64,000 nucleotides of DNA. Origin: Prorocentrum cordatum. Taxonomy: Eukaryota > Sar > Dinophyceae > Prorocentrales > Prorocentraceae. The translations under genes were made by a program, and so were the position numbers. The notes under the pieces were generated by a model. It was not told the DNA's origin and did not search any database. It was given only the letters and a program-made list of their open reading frames with translations. Where the stretch lies: the NCBI GenBank assembly GCA_963575745.1, contig CAUYUJ010020759.1:86815-150814 (forward strand). Direction: 5' to 3'. This document shows positions 10,046 to 19,460 of this stretch, one piece after another (within the stretch, counting starts at the first letter, position 1; each line of letters opens with the position of its first letter).

Positions 10046-10255
10046 TCCATCCTCCCTCTCTTTGGGTACGGCGGCTACCCCAGCCCTTCATTCCACTGCG
10101 TGCTCCTCCACGGTCCTGATCACAACGAGGCGCCTGGGCACCGTTTCTGGATGGGCTCGCGGGGTTACGCGAAGCGCCAAGAGCAGGAGGGCGCCTGAAC
10201 TAGCTTGGGAGCTTGGAGTCCAAGAGCACCTACATCGAATGAACGATGGGTATGC

Positions 10256-10453
10256 AATACAGTGGAGGCCCCGACCACCAGAAACCTTCCACAGGAAACC
10301 CCACCCTGAGGCCCCAGGACGTCCAATGATTTCTCGTGTGGGAACGTCGCGCTCTCCATCGCAAAACCCTCGAAACCAAGGAAGCCCAGGGCACCCTGGA
10401 GGCAAGCAGGGCGTTTTTGGCATGGGTTTCAGCTGTATGTTTAGGTCGGGCAT
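10256..10453 (+). repeat. Dispersed repeat, relative of 6250-6430
   Basis: Shares AATACAGTGGAGGCC near its left end and CACCCTGGAGGCAAG near its right side with the copy at 6250. Its right terminus CTGTATGTTTAGG is the exact reverse complement of the left terminus CCTAAACATACAG of the 6250 copy, so the family probably has inverted termini. The right end overlaps the start of a MITE. Confidence 0.55.
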
Positions 10454-10602
10454 GTCCTCCTCCAGGCGGGCTTTAGAGGAAAATATTGAATAGTCAGGAA
10501 ACATAGGAACATATGGCCAAAATACTAGACGAAATCGTCCCCAACCTATTTGGGGATTATTTTTGCAGATCTTCCTCCTGTGGAGGGACACGCCCGACCT
10601 CA
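10441..10602. mobile_element. MITE family 1, copy A
   Basis: Terminal inverted repeats: GTCGGGCATGTCCTCCTCCA at the left (10445) and TGTGGAGGGACACGCCCGAC at the right (to 10598). The interior is AT-rich and non-coding. No target duplication is visible for this copy, perhaps because its left end coincides with the end of another repeat. Confidence 0.75.
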
Positions 10603-11160
10603 GAGTGTCCTCCCTCGACGCACGGTTCGAGGACGGAGCAGCCGCGAGGGGGCGGCGTGTACCGGCCTTCTCCGCCTCCAGCAACTGGCCGATGGTCTGG
10701 TGGACCTCGGCCGCCCGGGCAGGAGGCCTGGACGCCCGGCAGGGGTATGGAAAACAGGGGCACGGTGCCCAACAGCAGAGGCTGGCCCAAACCGGCGGAG
10801 GCCGCCGAGGAGCAGGCGGCCTTCGGTCTCCAATGGGCACGGGCCGCGGCGACACCGACGGCGAGTCCTGCTCGAGCGGAGCAGGAACCGCTGCCGGGCA
10901 GTGCACCCGTGCCTTCCGCGCCCAGCCCGCGCGTGCCGAGGAGGAGAGGCCGGGGGGGGCCAGGGGGGGCCGGGACGGACGCGGCCGGCGCCGTGCGGAA
11001 CGCGCCTCTCGCGCTTCTGTCTCTCTGGCCTCTCTACCTCGCTCTCGCGCGCTGTCTCCCTCTCTGTCTCTCTCGCGCTCTCTCTCTCGCTCGCTCGCTC
11101 TCTCCCTCCTTCTCTCGCTTTCTCTCTCCCTCCACTCATCCCCCGCCTCGTCCTCCGACT
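10603..11160. other. GC-rich spacer with (TC)n; possible minus-strand exon piece
   Basis: On the minus strand around 10750-10660 the reading AEVHQTIGQLLEAEKAG has G/C-ending codons and could be a small exon ending at a GT, but no reliable boundary is seen. From about 11020 to 11140 the sequence is (TC)n-rich with CGCTCG variants. Confidence 0.3.
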
Positions 11161-11352
11161 CTCCATCTCTCCTTCCTCTGCTCCTGCTCCTCCTTCTCAT
11201 TTCTCGTTCCTCTGCTGCTCCTCCTCCTACTCCTTTTCCTCCTCCTCCTCCGCCTGATCCTCCTCCTCCTCCTCCTCCTCCTCCTCCTCCTCCTCCTCCC
11301 CTTCATCCTTCTCTCCTCCTCCTCCTCCTCCTGCACCTCCTCCTCCTCCTCA
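11160..11352. repeat. (TCC)n microsatellite
   Basis: TCC/CTC repeats with several interruptions, purest at 11220-11297 and 11311-11352. Confidence 0.92.
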
Positions 11353-11742
11353 ACACTTGGCTCCCAGGGCCCAATTCTGATACGGAATCGCACCGCCCCC
11401 TGCCCACTTACAGCTTCGGTGCTTCATTCCGTTGTATAACAAATCTCTTCGGCTTGTCTCTCTCACGCACAGGGCATCACGGGACAACAAAACACGACTG
11501 CCACCCATCTTTGCTGTCAGGGGGTGGGAGTCGTCATGCAAGGTGTTCGCGAGCCCAAGTTTGATCCTCAGTCTGGTATTATGTCGCCCTCGTGTTCGAC
11601 CTTTGCTTTGACCGCTCCTACATCGGCATCGGCCTGTCGGCGGGCTCGCGCCCGCTGCACACACGCCCGAAAGTGCTTGGCAGCTGGCAGGAATATCAAG
11701 CTTCTGTTGTACAGGGCACATCCTGGCATCATAGACAGACAG

Positions 11743-12010
11743 GGACTTCGATAGAGGAGAGTGCACCTCTTCCAACCTGAAGCGGGATCTGACGGCAGCG
11801 GGAGAGTTGGCTGAGAAGGCGGTTGTGAAGCGTAAGGTTCTTACAGAGCTGTATGCTACCTTCACTTCGTGGGCCTTCAAGGCGCTTGCGTCGCCACTAC
11901 GTTCTGAAGATCAGGCTAGCGTCACGGAGCAATATGCCACCTTCGTCTCGTGGGCCTTCGAAGCGCTTGCTTCGCAGCCGTGCCTGGAAATATATACAGC
12001 CACATTATGA
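11743..12010 (+). CDS. Possible coding fragment with a 27-residue tandem repeat
   Basis: After a possible acceptor (GACAG/GGACTTC at 11741) one frame reads about 88 codons to a stop at 12008-12010. It includes NLKRDLTAAGELAEKAVVKR and then two imperfect copies, 81 nt apart (11852 and 11933), of YATFTSWAFKALAS and YATFVSWAFEALAS. Differences between the copies are mostly synonymous or conservative, which suggests a coding past. No family is recognised. There is no convincing donor, and the frame runs straight to a stop, so it may be a terminal exon or a retrocopy fragment. Confidence 0.35.
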
Positions 12011-12400
12011 CTTGTTCTTTCGAAGACGGCGATTGGGATAGTGACAGATGTGCATAAGCCATACGAAAAATACCACACCACAACAATTGGGTTGTACTTC
12101 GCTTGACGTGGCGGTGGAATACTGAATTCCCCCATTCACTCTTCAAGAAATCGTTCAGCAAGTATTGAAATTTTGGAGCTTGCATGATTCGGATATTGGG
12201 TACGGATGAGCGCTGTCCAACAGCACGGGCACTGCTCCACTCAAACAGGCTGAGCAGCTGAGCGCGGGCTTCGGACTCTGAGACATGCTCCTTACAACGA
12301 GGTCGGGCTTGCAGCCCCCCCCCTCCCTCCGCTACTCTGCTTGCTCTCCTCCTCTCCTCGCCCTCCTCTCATCCGCGGCTGCTGCTGCTGCTAACTATTT
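12011..12400. other. Unique-looking spacer
   Basis: Mixed-composition sequence without strong repeats. An AT-richer part lies at 12060-12190. No gene or RNA feature is recognised. Confidence 0.4.
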
Positions 12401-12404
12401 GCGT

Positions 12405-12750
12405 GTTCTTCTTCTTCTTCTTATTATTATTCTTCTTCTTTTTCCTCCTCATATTCTTCTTCTGTGTCTTATTCTTCTTCTTCTTCTGGCGTCGTGGGGT
12501 GCGTGGGTGTGCGTGCGCGCGCCGGCGCGCGTGGTCCCCCCCTCCCCTCGCACGTCGTTCCCCTCCTCGTGGCGTCCTCGGTCCGTCCTCGCTGCTGGGC
12601 AGCGGCTGCGCAGGATCAAACCGGGGTGGACTTACGGGGGAGGGGGAGGAGGAGGAGGAGGAGGAGGAGGAGGAGGAGGAGGAGGAGGAGGAGGAAGAGG
12701 GAGGAGGAGGAGGGAGGAGGGAGGAGGAGGAGGGAGGAGGAGGAGGACTC
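12405..12750. repeat. (TTC)n followed by (GGA)n
   Basis: TTC/TTA repeats at 12405-12487 and GGA repeats at 12641-12750, separated by a GC-rich segment with CGCGCGCGCC at about 12515. Confidence 0.9.
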
Positions 12751-12950
12751 CTCTCCCGAGTGCGCCTGTCCCCTGCAGGCCATCGCGGGTCTTCCGCGTC
12801 TAGATGGTTCTGCCCGGGGCCAGAGGACCCCCCCCAGCGGAGTCGCAGGTTATCGCTCTTCTAATCGCAGTTCCAGATCCTTTACATACTCCCTGCTGGG
12901 TAGCACAGTGCTGCACCCCAGGGGTCACACACCAGGATCGCCAGCGCGCC

Positions 12951-13025
12951 AGTCCAGTCCAGTCCAGTCCAGTCCAGTCCAGTCCAGTCCAGTCCAGTCC
13001 AGTCCAGTCCAGTCCAGTCCAGTCC
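12951..13025 (+). repeat. (AGTCC)15 pentanucleotide array
   Basis: Fifteen perfect, uninterrupted copies of AGTCC (75 bp), passing directly into a (TCC)n tract. Perfect copies imply recent expansion. Confidence 0.98.
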
Positions 13026-13364
13026 CCCTCCTTCTCCTCCTCCTCCTCCTCCTCCTCCTCCTCCTCTTCCTCCTCCGTTCCTCCTCAACCTCCTCCTGCT
13101 CCACTCCTCCTGTCTGGCCTTCTCCTCTCCTCCTCCTTCCGTCCTCCCCCTCCCCATCCTGCTCCTCCTGCTCCTCCTGCTCCTCCTGCTCCTCCTCCCT
13201 CCTCCTCCTCCTCTCCCTCCTCCTCCTCCTCCTCCTCCTCCTCCTCCTACCTCCTCCTCCTCCTCCTCCACCTCCTCCTCCTCCTCCTCCTCCTCCTCCT
13301 CCTCCTCCTCCTCCCTCCCCCTCCTCCTCCTCATCCTCCTCCTCCTCCTGCTCCTCCTCCTCCT
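13026..13364. repeat. (TCC)n microsatellite with (CTCCTG)n part
   Basis: TCC/CTC repeats for about 340 bp; a CTCCTG hexamer run is at 13158-13194. Confidence 0.95.
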
Positions 13365-13548
13365 ATCGCGCTCCTTCGCACTGGGCTCGCCCACCCCCTC
13401 TCCTCTCCCTGCCGCTCCCATGAACCCGTGCGGCGGCGGACCGTGCGGCGGTGGACCGTGCGGCGACTTCGAAATTCGGAAAGGCTTCATCGCACAGCCC
13501 GTCCTCGCTCGGTATTGGGACAAGACGAATTTGAAGGGGCCCTGGGAC

Positions 13549-13590
13549 ACACACACACACACACACAAAAACAAAAAAAAAAGAAAAAAA

Positions 13591-13623
<33 letters not shown>
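13549..13623. repeat. (CA)n and poly(A) run
   Basis: About nine CA dinucleotides followed by an A-rich run of nearly 60 bases with few interruptions. It could be the poly(A) end of a retrocopy on the plus strand, but nothing coding ends just upstream, so it is called a simple repeat. Confidence 0.85.
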
Positions 13624-13626
<3 letters not shown>

Positions 13627-14150
13627 AGAAATAACAACATGTCCCATATTTCCATATTTTTTCTGAGATTCTGTCTTCCCCTCAACGTCCCATAGTTTCC
13701 CATATTTCCTGGGGGATCGGCGATTAATTATGTCTGTGTGATTTTTCCCCTCCTGGGAATTGGCGGCGCGCACAAGGGTGCGGCGGGAGGAGGTAGGACT
13801 TCTTAGGAGGAGGCTGCGTCTTAGATTCTAAGGCGCCGGCCTCACATCCATAGAGAAGGTCCGCGCCTTCCAAGAAGCAGGGGTGCTTCTCAGAAGCCCT
13901 CCCCCCTCCCCCCACCCCCCTCTGCGCGTGGCTGACCGAAGCCAGGATGAGGAAAACATCGTAAAGAACTCCACTTTATACACCGATGCCTTTTTCCGGT
14001 TCCGCACTGAGATACGCACAGGAAAACGGATTCTGGTTATACGGCATCCTGGTGTATACATGTTCGATGTTTCCCCAGGAAAACGGGGAACATGATGGAC
14101 CCACGAACCCGGAAAGGGATATAGAACCGCATGCATGGAAACGTTTTCAC
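13624..14150. other. Spacer without recognisable gene
   Basis: Moderately AT-rich at first, then GC-rich. CCCATATTT recurs at 13640-13720, and TTAGATTCTAA forms a small palindrome at 13821. No coding or RNA feature is supported. Confidence 0.4.
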
Positions 14151-14169
14151 GACACCGTATTGGGCGACG

Positions 14170-14605
14170 GGCACTTCCACGAGACACCCCGCGAAACATT
14201 CCACGAGACACGGGCGACCGTTTTCAACGTTTTCCTGGAAACATTCCACGAGACACCCCGCGAAACAGTCCACGAGACACCCCACGAAACATTCCACGAC
14301 GACAGGCAACCACTCAACCAAGGCGGTGTGGTCGTGCTGGGGAGTGGTCGTGCTGGGGTGTGGTCGTGCTGGGGGGTGGTCGTGCTGGGGGGTGGTCGTG
14401 CTGGGGGGGTGGTCGTGCAGTGGTGCTGGGGGGTGGTCGTGCTGGGGCGTGGTCGTGCTGGGGCGTGGTCGTGCTGGGGCGTGGTCGTGCTGGGGTGTGG
14501 TCGTGCTGTGGTGAGGTCGTGCTGGGGTGTGGTCGTGCTGAGTGATGGTCTTGCTGGGGTGGGGTCGTGCTGGAGTGGGGTAATGCTGGGGTGTGGTCGT
14601 GCGAA
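14170..14605 (+). repeat. Two minisatellites: CACGAGACACCCCGCGAAAC and GGTCGTGCTGGGGTGT
   Basis: At 14170-14305 a 20-27 bp unit containing CACGAGACACCCCGCGAAAC is repeated about four times. From 14326 to 14605 a 16-18 bp unit, consensus GGTCGTGCTGGGGTGT, is repeated about 17 times with G-run length variation. All three frames are open on both strands in parts, as expected of a G-rich repeat. Confidence 0.9.
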
Positions 14606-15150
14606 GGCAAATCTCTGGGGCGCCCAGATCCCTCAAGTTCTACAAAACAAGCGATTCGCTCGAGACATCCTCGGTAACCCTGCGGAGCAAGCGTTTCGCT
14701 CGAGACATCCTCAACACACGAAAGAGGAGTGATTGATCGATCGGGATCGCCTGAGACATCCTCAAAGTTTAATCCGCCGGCCCACCTCGACCTCGATATT
14801 TATCAGGGAAAGAATCCGCCGGCCCACCTCAGTTGAGGCACCGGGGACAGGTTTGCCATACGAAAAGAGAGCTCTGGGCCGGCGCCCTTTCCGGGAAAAA
14901 AGTATACACCACACCACCCCGACGTCGTCCCCGACCCCCAAAAAAGTCCTGGGATTGAACAACAGCCCGCCACTGGTAATGTATATGTTCCAGTTTCAAA
15001 CATCGGGTAAGGGAAGTCGAGAAACCTCTGAGATCCGCCAGCTCCTGAACCTGCCTCGGGCGCCACGGCCTTCTCAGAGCGCTCCCGAGCGCCCTGAGAG
15101 CGTTCCAGAACGCTCTGGGACGGTACCGCCTTGCCTCCCCTTGCCTCCTC
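14606..15150. other. Spacer with short direct repeats
   Basis: CGCTCGAGACATCCTC occurs at 14657 and 14697, with a shorter form at 14751. AATCCGCCGGCCCACCTC occurs at 14771 and 14812. A related CGCTCGAGACACTC occurs at 48212. No gene is seen. Confidence 0.5.
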
Positions 15151-15151
15151 T

Positions 15152-15486
15152 TGTCTTCTCCTCCTCCTCCTCCTCCTCCTCCTCCTCGTCCTCCTCCTCC
15201 TCCTCCTCCTCCTCCTCCTCCTCCTCCTCCTCCTTCTCCTCCTCCTCCTCCTCCTCCCCTCATCCTCCTTCCTCCTCCTCCTCCTCCTCCTCCTCTCCTC
15301 CTCTCCTCCTCTCCTCCTCCCCCTCCTTCCCCTCCTCCCCTCCTCCCCCTCTCCTCCTGCGCTCCTTCGCGCTGGGTTTCGCCCCCCCCTCCTCCTACCC
15401 ATCCTCCTCCTCCTCCTCTCCTCCTCCTCCTCTCCTCCTCCTCCTCCTCTCTCCTCCTCCCCCTCATTCTCCTTCCTTCTCCTCCG
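15152..15486. repeat. (TCC)n microsatellite at the 5' junction of LINE-B
   Basis: TCC/CTC repeats with interruptions, ending in TTCTCCTCC that passes without a gap into the spliced leader. Confidence 0.93.
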
Positions 15487-15504
15487 TAGCCATTTTGGCT
15501 CAAG
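15483..15504 (+). other. Dinoflagellate spliced-leader relic at the 5' end of LINE-B
   Basis: All 22 bases match the dinoflagellate spliced leader (T at the variable first base, core GTAGCCATTTTGGCTCAAG). It is 135 nt upstream of the ORF1 ATG of LINE-B. As in LINE-A, a TCC microsatellite merges with its first three bases. The following bases are GTTTTGG; the sequence after that is not like a spliced-leader RNA intron, and the LINE context makes a retrotransposed, trans-spliced RNA the better reading. Confidence 0.93.
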
Positions 15505-15639
15505 GTTTTGGTTTCCCCTGGGAACAAAGTGGATACCGCTAGTCCGCGGCAGTGCCAGGGCGGTTGCGCTCGACAGCTGTTCTTTCAGCCAGTACCGCAG
15601 GGGCTCTCTGGCGGCCCAACGCACAGCAAAGACGTCGCC

Positions 15640-16732
15640 ATGGCGCCAGCGCCGTGGACATGGAGTGGGAAGCAGCAGCAGGAGTCAAAGCAAGACTGGA
15701 TGTGTAAGTTTTGCACGTTCCGTCGGACTGGGGCTCCTCTCATTAACTATGGGGTTAACGAGAAGTGCTACAAGTGCAAGCTGCACAAGGGTGTGGCATT
15801 CAAGTGCGTCGCCCCCTCGGACCTCCCCAGCTGGAGCGAACGCAAGGCCGACGGCACCTTCGATGCAACTGCTGCCTCGGTGGCCAAGTTGGAGAAGCGC
15901 CTTCAGCAGCTGGAGGCCGAGAGTGCCAAACTGCGCGGTTCGACTGACCCTGGCGGAGGCGACGCGGCAGTTGAGAACAATGAGTCGGAAGAGCTACGGG
16001 ATGAGATCGACGGCCTCGGCAAGCACGTGCAGTGGTTGGAGTCGGTTCGCTCCCCGTGGGTGGTGTTACCGCTCAAGGCTGCTCGTGAGCAGCTGGAGGG
16101 AGCTCGTCGTAAGCTGTATGAGAACAAGCCCTTGCCAGCGAAGCTCACGGCGTTGTCGCGACGAGCTGAGCAGGCTCGCATCCGCTACCAGAAGGCGGAG
16201 CAGAACAAGGCGGCATCGGACCAGAAGCTGCTCAAGGCGCAGGAGGAGGCCAAGGCAGCTGCGCTGGTGGTCGAGGAGCGCCAGAAGGTCTGCATGCAGC
16301 TGGAGGAGGAAGTGCGCGCTCTCGCATCCTCACAACCAGCGGAAGAGCCAGGGCAGCATCAGTCGATGGACCCCACGGGCCCAGAGATCAAGCTGGACGA
16401 GGATAAGTTGCTTGCAGCGCTTGGCACGATGGAGGGAGTCGCCGACGCCAGCAAGTTGGCGCCGAGGCTGGCCGAGGTGCTCAAATCCTGCGCGGCCGAG
16501 GTACTGGAGGAGCCGCCCGACAAGCGAGCCCGCGCGGCAGCGGGTGGTGGTCAACCAGCTGAGCCGCCCCCCAGCAGCATGGAACATCGACACGATCGAG
16601 GTGGAGCAGCTGCGCGAGGATGTTGGCTCCTTGGCTGACGAAGGAGAGGACGAGGGTGAGCTTCGAGCCAAAGCTCGCCTGTTGGCAGCGGGAGGCTTCA
16701 AACCCAAGCGCCTACATAATCCGAACTATTGA
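15640..16732 (+). pseudogene. LINE-B ORF1: zinc-ribbon and coiled-coil protein
   Basis: ATG at 15640 (GCCATGG context) was chosen because it is the first ATG after the leader in the frame that carries the domain. Residues 20-46 hold W-x-C-x2-C-x17-C-x2-C (Cys 22, 25, 43, 46), a zinc-ribbon-like finger. Residues about 75-98 and 155-245 are strongly coiled-coil-like (LEKRLQQLEAESAKL; long Ala/Glu/Lys/Gln heptads). Near 16550-16580 the reading frame changes: the original frame ends at 16638, while the continuation IEVEQLREDVGSLADE lies in another frame and stops at 16730-16732. The role as RNA-binding, oligomerising ORF1 protein is inferred from position and architecture. It is clearly unlike LINE-A ORF1, so the two elements belong to different lineages. 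Confidence 0.75.
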
Positions 16733-16883
16733 GTGCCCCCTCGCGCCCTCCACGCATGCGGTCAAAGGGGGCGAAGTGTACGACAAGCGATTGGGACAAG
16801 CAACCTACGGTGGCCTGCACTTCCCCGATTACAGCTGCCTGCGCCTTTGCGTGTAGCTGAATGGAGAAGAGGCATCAGAGGAA

Positions 16884-17860
16884 GTGGTGCCTTTTCCTGC
16901 GGGGCAGCTTGCGGGGCAACACCCAGTTTCACCTGGCCCTGGCGAGCTACATGAGCCCGTTCCTGTTCATGATGTAAAGCCGCTCGGTCGGAGTTCGACC
17001 TGCACAGCGCTTAGCAAGCTTCAGGTGGCTGGCGATAAGCAGCCAATTCAATCATTCGGGGTGAGCACAGAGTTCACGGTGGTTTGCTACAATAGCAATT
17101 CCTGGGCCACGGCACAGAGTTTCATGGAGTGGTGCGTGCTGGACCAGATGCTGCAGGCGGACATTTTCGTGCTGCAGGAGCTGCGCCTCGCAGCGGGTGA
17201 GCAGATCCGACGTGGTCAAGCCTGGGCTAGGGCTCGGGGCTATAGGCTGGAGGCGTCACCGTGTGCGATCACTGGCAGTTCAACCTTGTCGACGTCTAGC
17301 GGGGTAGGCCTGTGCACACGTGCTCACATTCCCGTTGCCGAGTACTTGCCAGCATAGCATGTACACACCCAAAGAGCAGGCTAAAATTGCAGCGCACTGT
17401 TTTTGGAGATATGCAGATCCTCTTCGCGTCGGTTTACGGGGAGGTTGGGGTGGGCCTCAAGGGTAACGTGGAGCTCCTGGGAGCTCTCATTGAGGCCGTT
17501 AGGGCCTCTTGCCTGCCCTTCTGCATTGCGGGCGACTGGAACATCGAAACTGAGCTTTTTGGAACCGACGCATGGTTTCTTGAACGTTTCTGCACGCGGA
17601 GGTTGTGGGCGTTGAACAGCCCACGTGTAACGACAGCTGCATTGACTTTTCTGTAACGAGTGATGTTATTGTGCCCTTTGTCCGCAGCATAAGCCTTCGG
17701 CATGACACTCCCGTGGGGCCCCACAAAGCGGCCGTCCTCAGCGCCGGGGGTTGCAAGCCACAATTACATTCACGGGCGAATCCAGCCCGAGGCGTCCAGG
17801 CCCCCAAAGAAAGGGGAGGCTTTCGTTCCAGGGGACATCTCGGGCTGGTCAGGTTTTGAA
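16884..17860 (+). pseudogene. LINE-B ORF2: endonuclease domain, frameshifted
   Basis: Three frames carry consecutive parts. The first (16884-17357) has FTVVCYNSNSW and ADIFVLQELRL, the latter with the catalytic Glu (17178-17180). The second (17312-17656) has FASVYGEVGVG and CIAGDWNIE, with Asp and Asn of the active site at about 17534-17542. The third (17605-17859) has SCIDFSVTSDVIVP, the C-terminal strand of the fold. Order and spacing fit an EEP endonuclease of about 230 residues. At least two frameshifts prevent an intact domain. Confidence 0.8.
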
Positions 17861-18788
17861 ATTCTCGCAGGGGAATCCGCGGGCAGTCTTGCGCGCTGGT
17901 GGCTCTCCTCTGATGAGCTTTATCTGTGCATGTACACGGCGTTGCCTGAGTTTGAAAGGCCCCGTTATTCAGGTCGTGCTGCAGGTTGCCGTCTTGAAAA
18001 AGTGCCTTTGCCTTGCGCCTGGGGAAAACGTGTTAGAAGAAAGGCCAGTGCTCTAACCCAGAGGTGGCTTTCGCTTCGCAGAGTGACAACGCAGCGGCTC
18101 CGCGCGCAAGACTCCACGGCCCCAGACAAGGATGCAGCGATCCGCATCGCTGTTGCACGTATGGAGGAGGTCGGTAGCGTTTGGACGGGTTCGGGGGAGG
18201 AGGAGGCGTTGTCGACTCAGGAGTCTGGGTCACCAGGCTCGCATGCCGCCTTCCTTGCCCGTCTGCAGGATCCCGACTCTCGTGTTGATGTTTGCGACGC
18301 GCTTCAGCGTCGTGTGAAACAGCAAACGGGCAAGGCTGCGTCGGCGGCTCGGCAGTCTTGGAAGGAGTTGTTTTTTTTTGTCAGAACTCGCGTTCCAGAG
18401 AGGAGGGAGTCTTGCTCATAAGTATTCTCGGGGCCCTCAGGGCCATTCCCAACCAGCGCTTGCTGACTCGCTGCCCGTTGTGGGACATGAGGCCCTGAAG
18501 GCCATGCTGGGGGCGTGGGTCTCGCTTTGGGAGCTTCTGCCCAGGGACCTTGAGCCCCACCCCCTCTCCTGGGATGTTTCAGACGCGGCTCCCCTTCCCG
18601 AGCTAGAGCCAGCAGCGGCGCTTGCAGCCTTAGGGTCGTTTAGGCCCAACACTGGTCTAGGCTGGGATTCTTTTCACCCGAGGTGGATCGAGAAGTTGCC
18701 TGAGGCTCTAATAGCGGCGTTCATCCTGATTTTGCATCGGTGGGGAGCTGAGCCTGAGCGCACTGACGCGTGGCTCATTCTCATAGTC

Positions 18789-18825
<37 letters not shown>

Positions 18826-19460
18826 ACCTCACCCCATAAGGCTCAAGGGGGGGGGGGATATCCATAGGCCTGCTGCCTCTGTTTGCTAGAATATGGTCGG
18901 GATTAAGACACAAGCAGGTCTCCAAGTGGGAATCCAAGTTGCCCGATCGTTTTTTCTGGGGGGCCTCTAGTGAGACCTCATGTGACAAGTCCGCCTGGAT
19001 CCACAACCCTTGCGGCTGTGGCTCCCCAGTTAGGCCTTGTCAGTTTTAGCGCGTTTGTTGGCCCCCGCAAGTTTCATGGAATGGTCAGCCACCAGGAACT
19101 TTTGTGCGCTGCCAGGGATGCAGATTTTCCCCTGGCACTTCTGGGGCCCTTGTGCGCCCTGTACAGAGGCCCAAGGAGGGCCGTGTACCAACAATCGGTT
19201 TCGGAAGTCCTTAACGCGAACGGGTCCATCATAGCAGGGTGCTCTTGCGCGACAGGGTTGGCTAAGTTGATGACGATCACCACGCTCAGGAGCATAGGGG
19301 TTAAGTGTAACCTTATCTGAATCAAGAACTTGATTGGCGATATCAGCCTACACGTGATAGGAGGGCCCACCCAAGTGGCAGATCAGGCGATCACTGGTTT
19401 AACGGTGCTGCTAAGAGGCATGGAGGACCGCAGCTCCCGATTTCATGGGACAAGTGTGGC
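17861..19460 (+). pseudogene. LINE-B ORF2: linker and reverse transcriptase, frameshifted
   Basis: The linker (17702-18421) is a 239-codon piece in one frame; the next frame has GWDSFHPRWIEKLPEAL (about 18660-18710), typical of the start of the RT domain in dinoflagellate LINEs. At 18790-18825 a pure run of 36 C replaces the expected LPK-x-GG segment. The continuation IGLLPLFARIW (about 18864) is in yet another frame. Further on come a palm-like part (FSAFVGPRKFHGMVSHQEL), AGCSCATGLAKL (motif B region, about 19234) and a degenerate motif C, NLIGDISLHVIG (about 19329), where one of the two catalytic Asp residues is replaced. The domain is dead both by frame and by active site. Confidence 0.75.
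18790..18825 (+). repeat. 36-base poly-C run inside LINE-B RT
   Basis: Uninterrupted C run within the RT coding region, followed 24 bases later by a G run (18847-18858). Its length could be a sequencing or assembly artefact. Confidence 0.85.

Larger units (their letters stand above)
8496..10190 (+). repeat. Composite module M1
   Basis: Segments in order: start CCCACCAGCCCTTTAAGGCG (8502); GGGTTTATCACTG and a C-rich run (8570-8620); CCCTGTCAAAAAAG (8666); a 9-12 bp minisatellite of GGCGCACCTGG type (9050-9200); CGGCTCGGGTGCTAC (9288); head with ATCATTGATTATACTAAGG (9448) and GGCCTCCTGGG (9482); a CCAAGAGGCCC tract (9540-9660); CTTTCTGCTCGCCCGC (9731) with (TCC)n to 10045; CTGATCAC (10115); and an end GGATGGGCTCGCGGGGTTAC (10149) followed by GCGAAGCG. 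The same order of segments recurs in M2, M3 and M4. It encodes nothing that I recognise as a complete gene. Confidence 0.65.

Noticed and set aside
13560-13625. Poly(A) tail of a processed retrocopy
   Set aside because: No coding sequence ends upstream; a (TCC)n and (CA)n context favours a simple repeat.
15483-15540. A spliced-leader RNA gene (a GT follows the leader)
   Set aside because: The next bases do not resemble a leader-RNA intron, the second copy lacks the GT, and both sit upstream of LINE ORF1.
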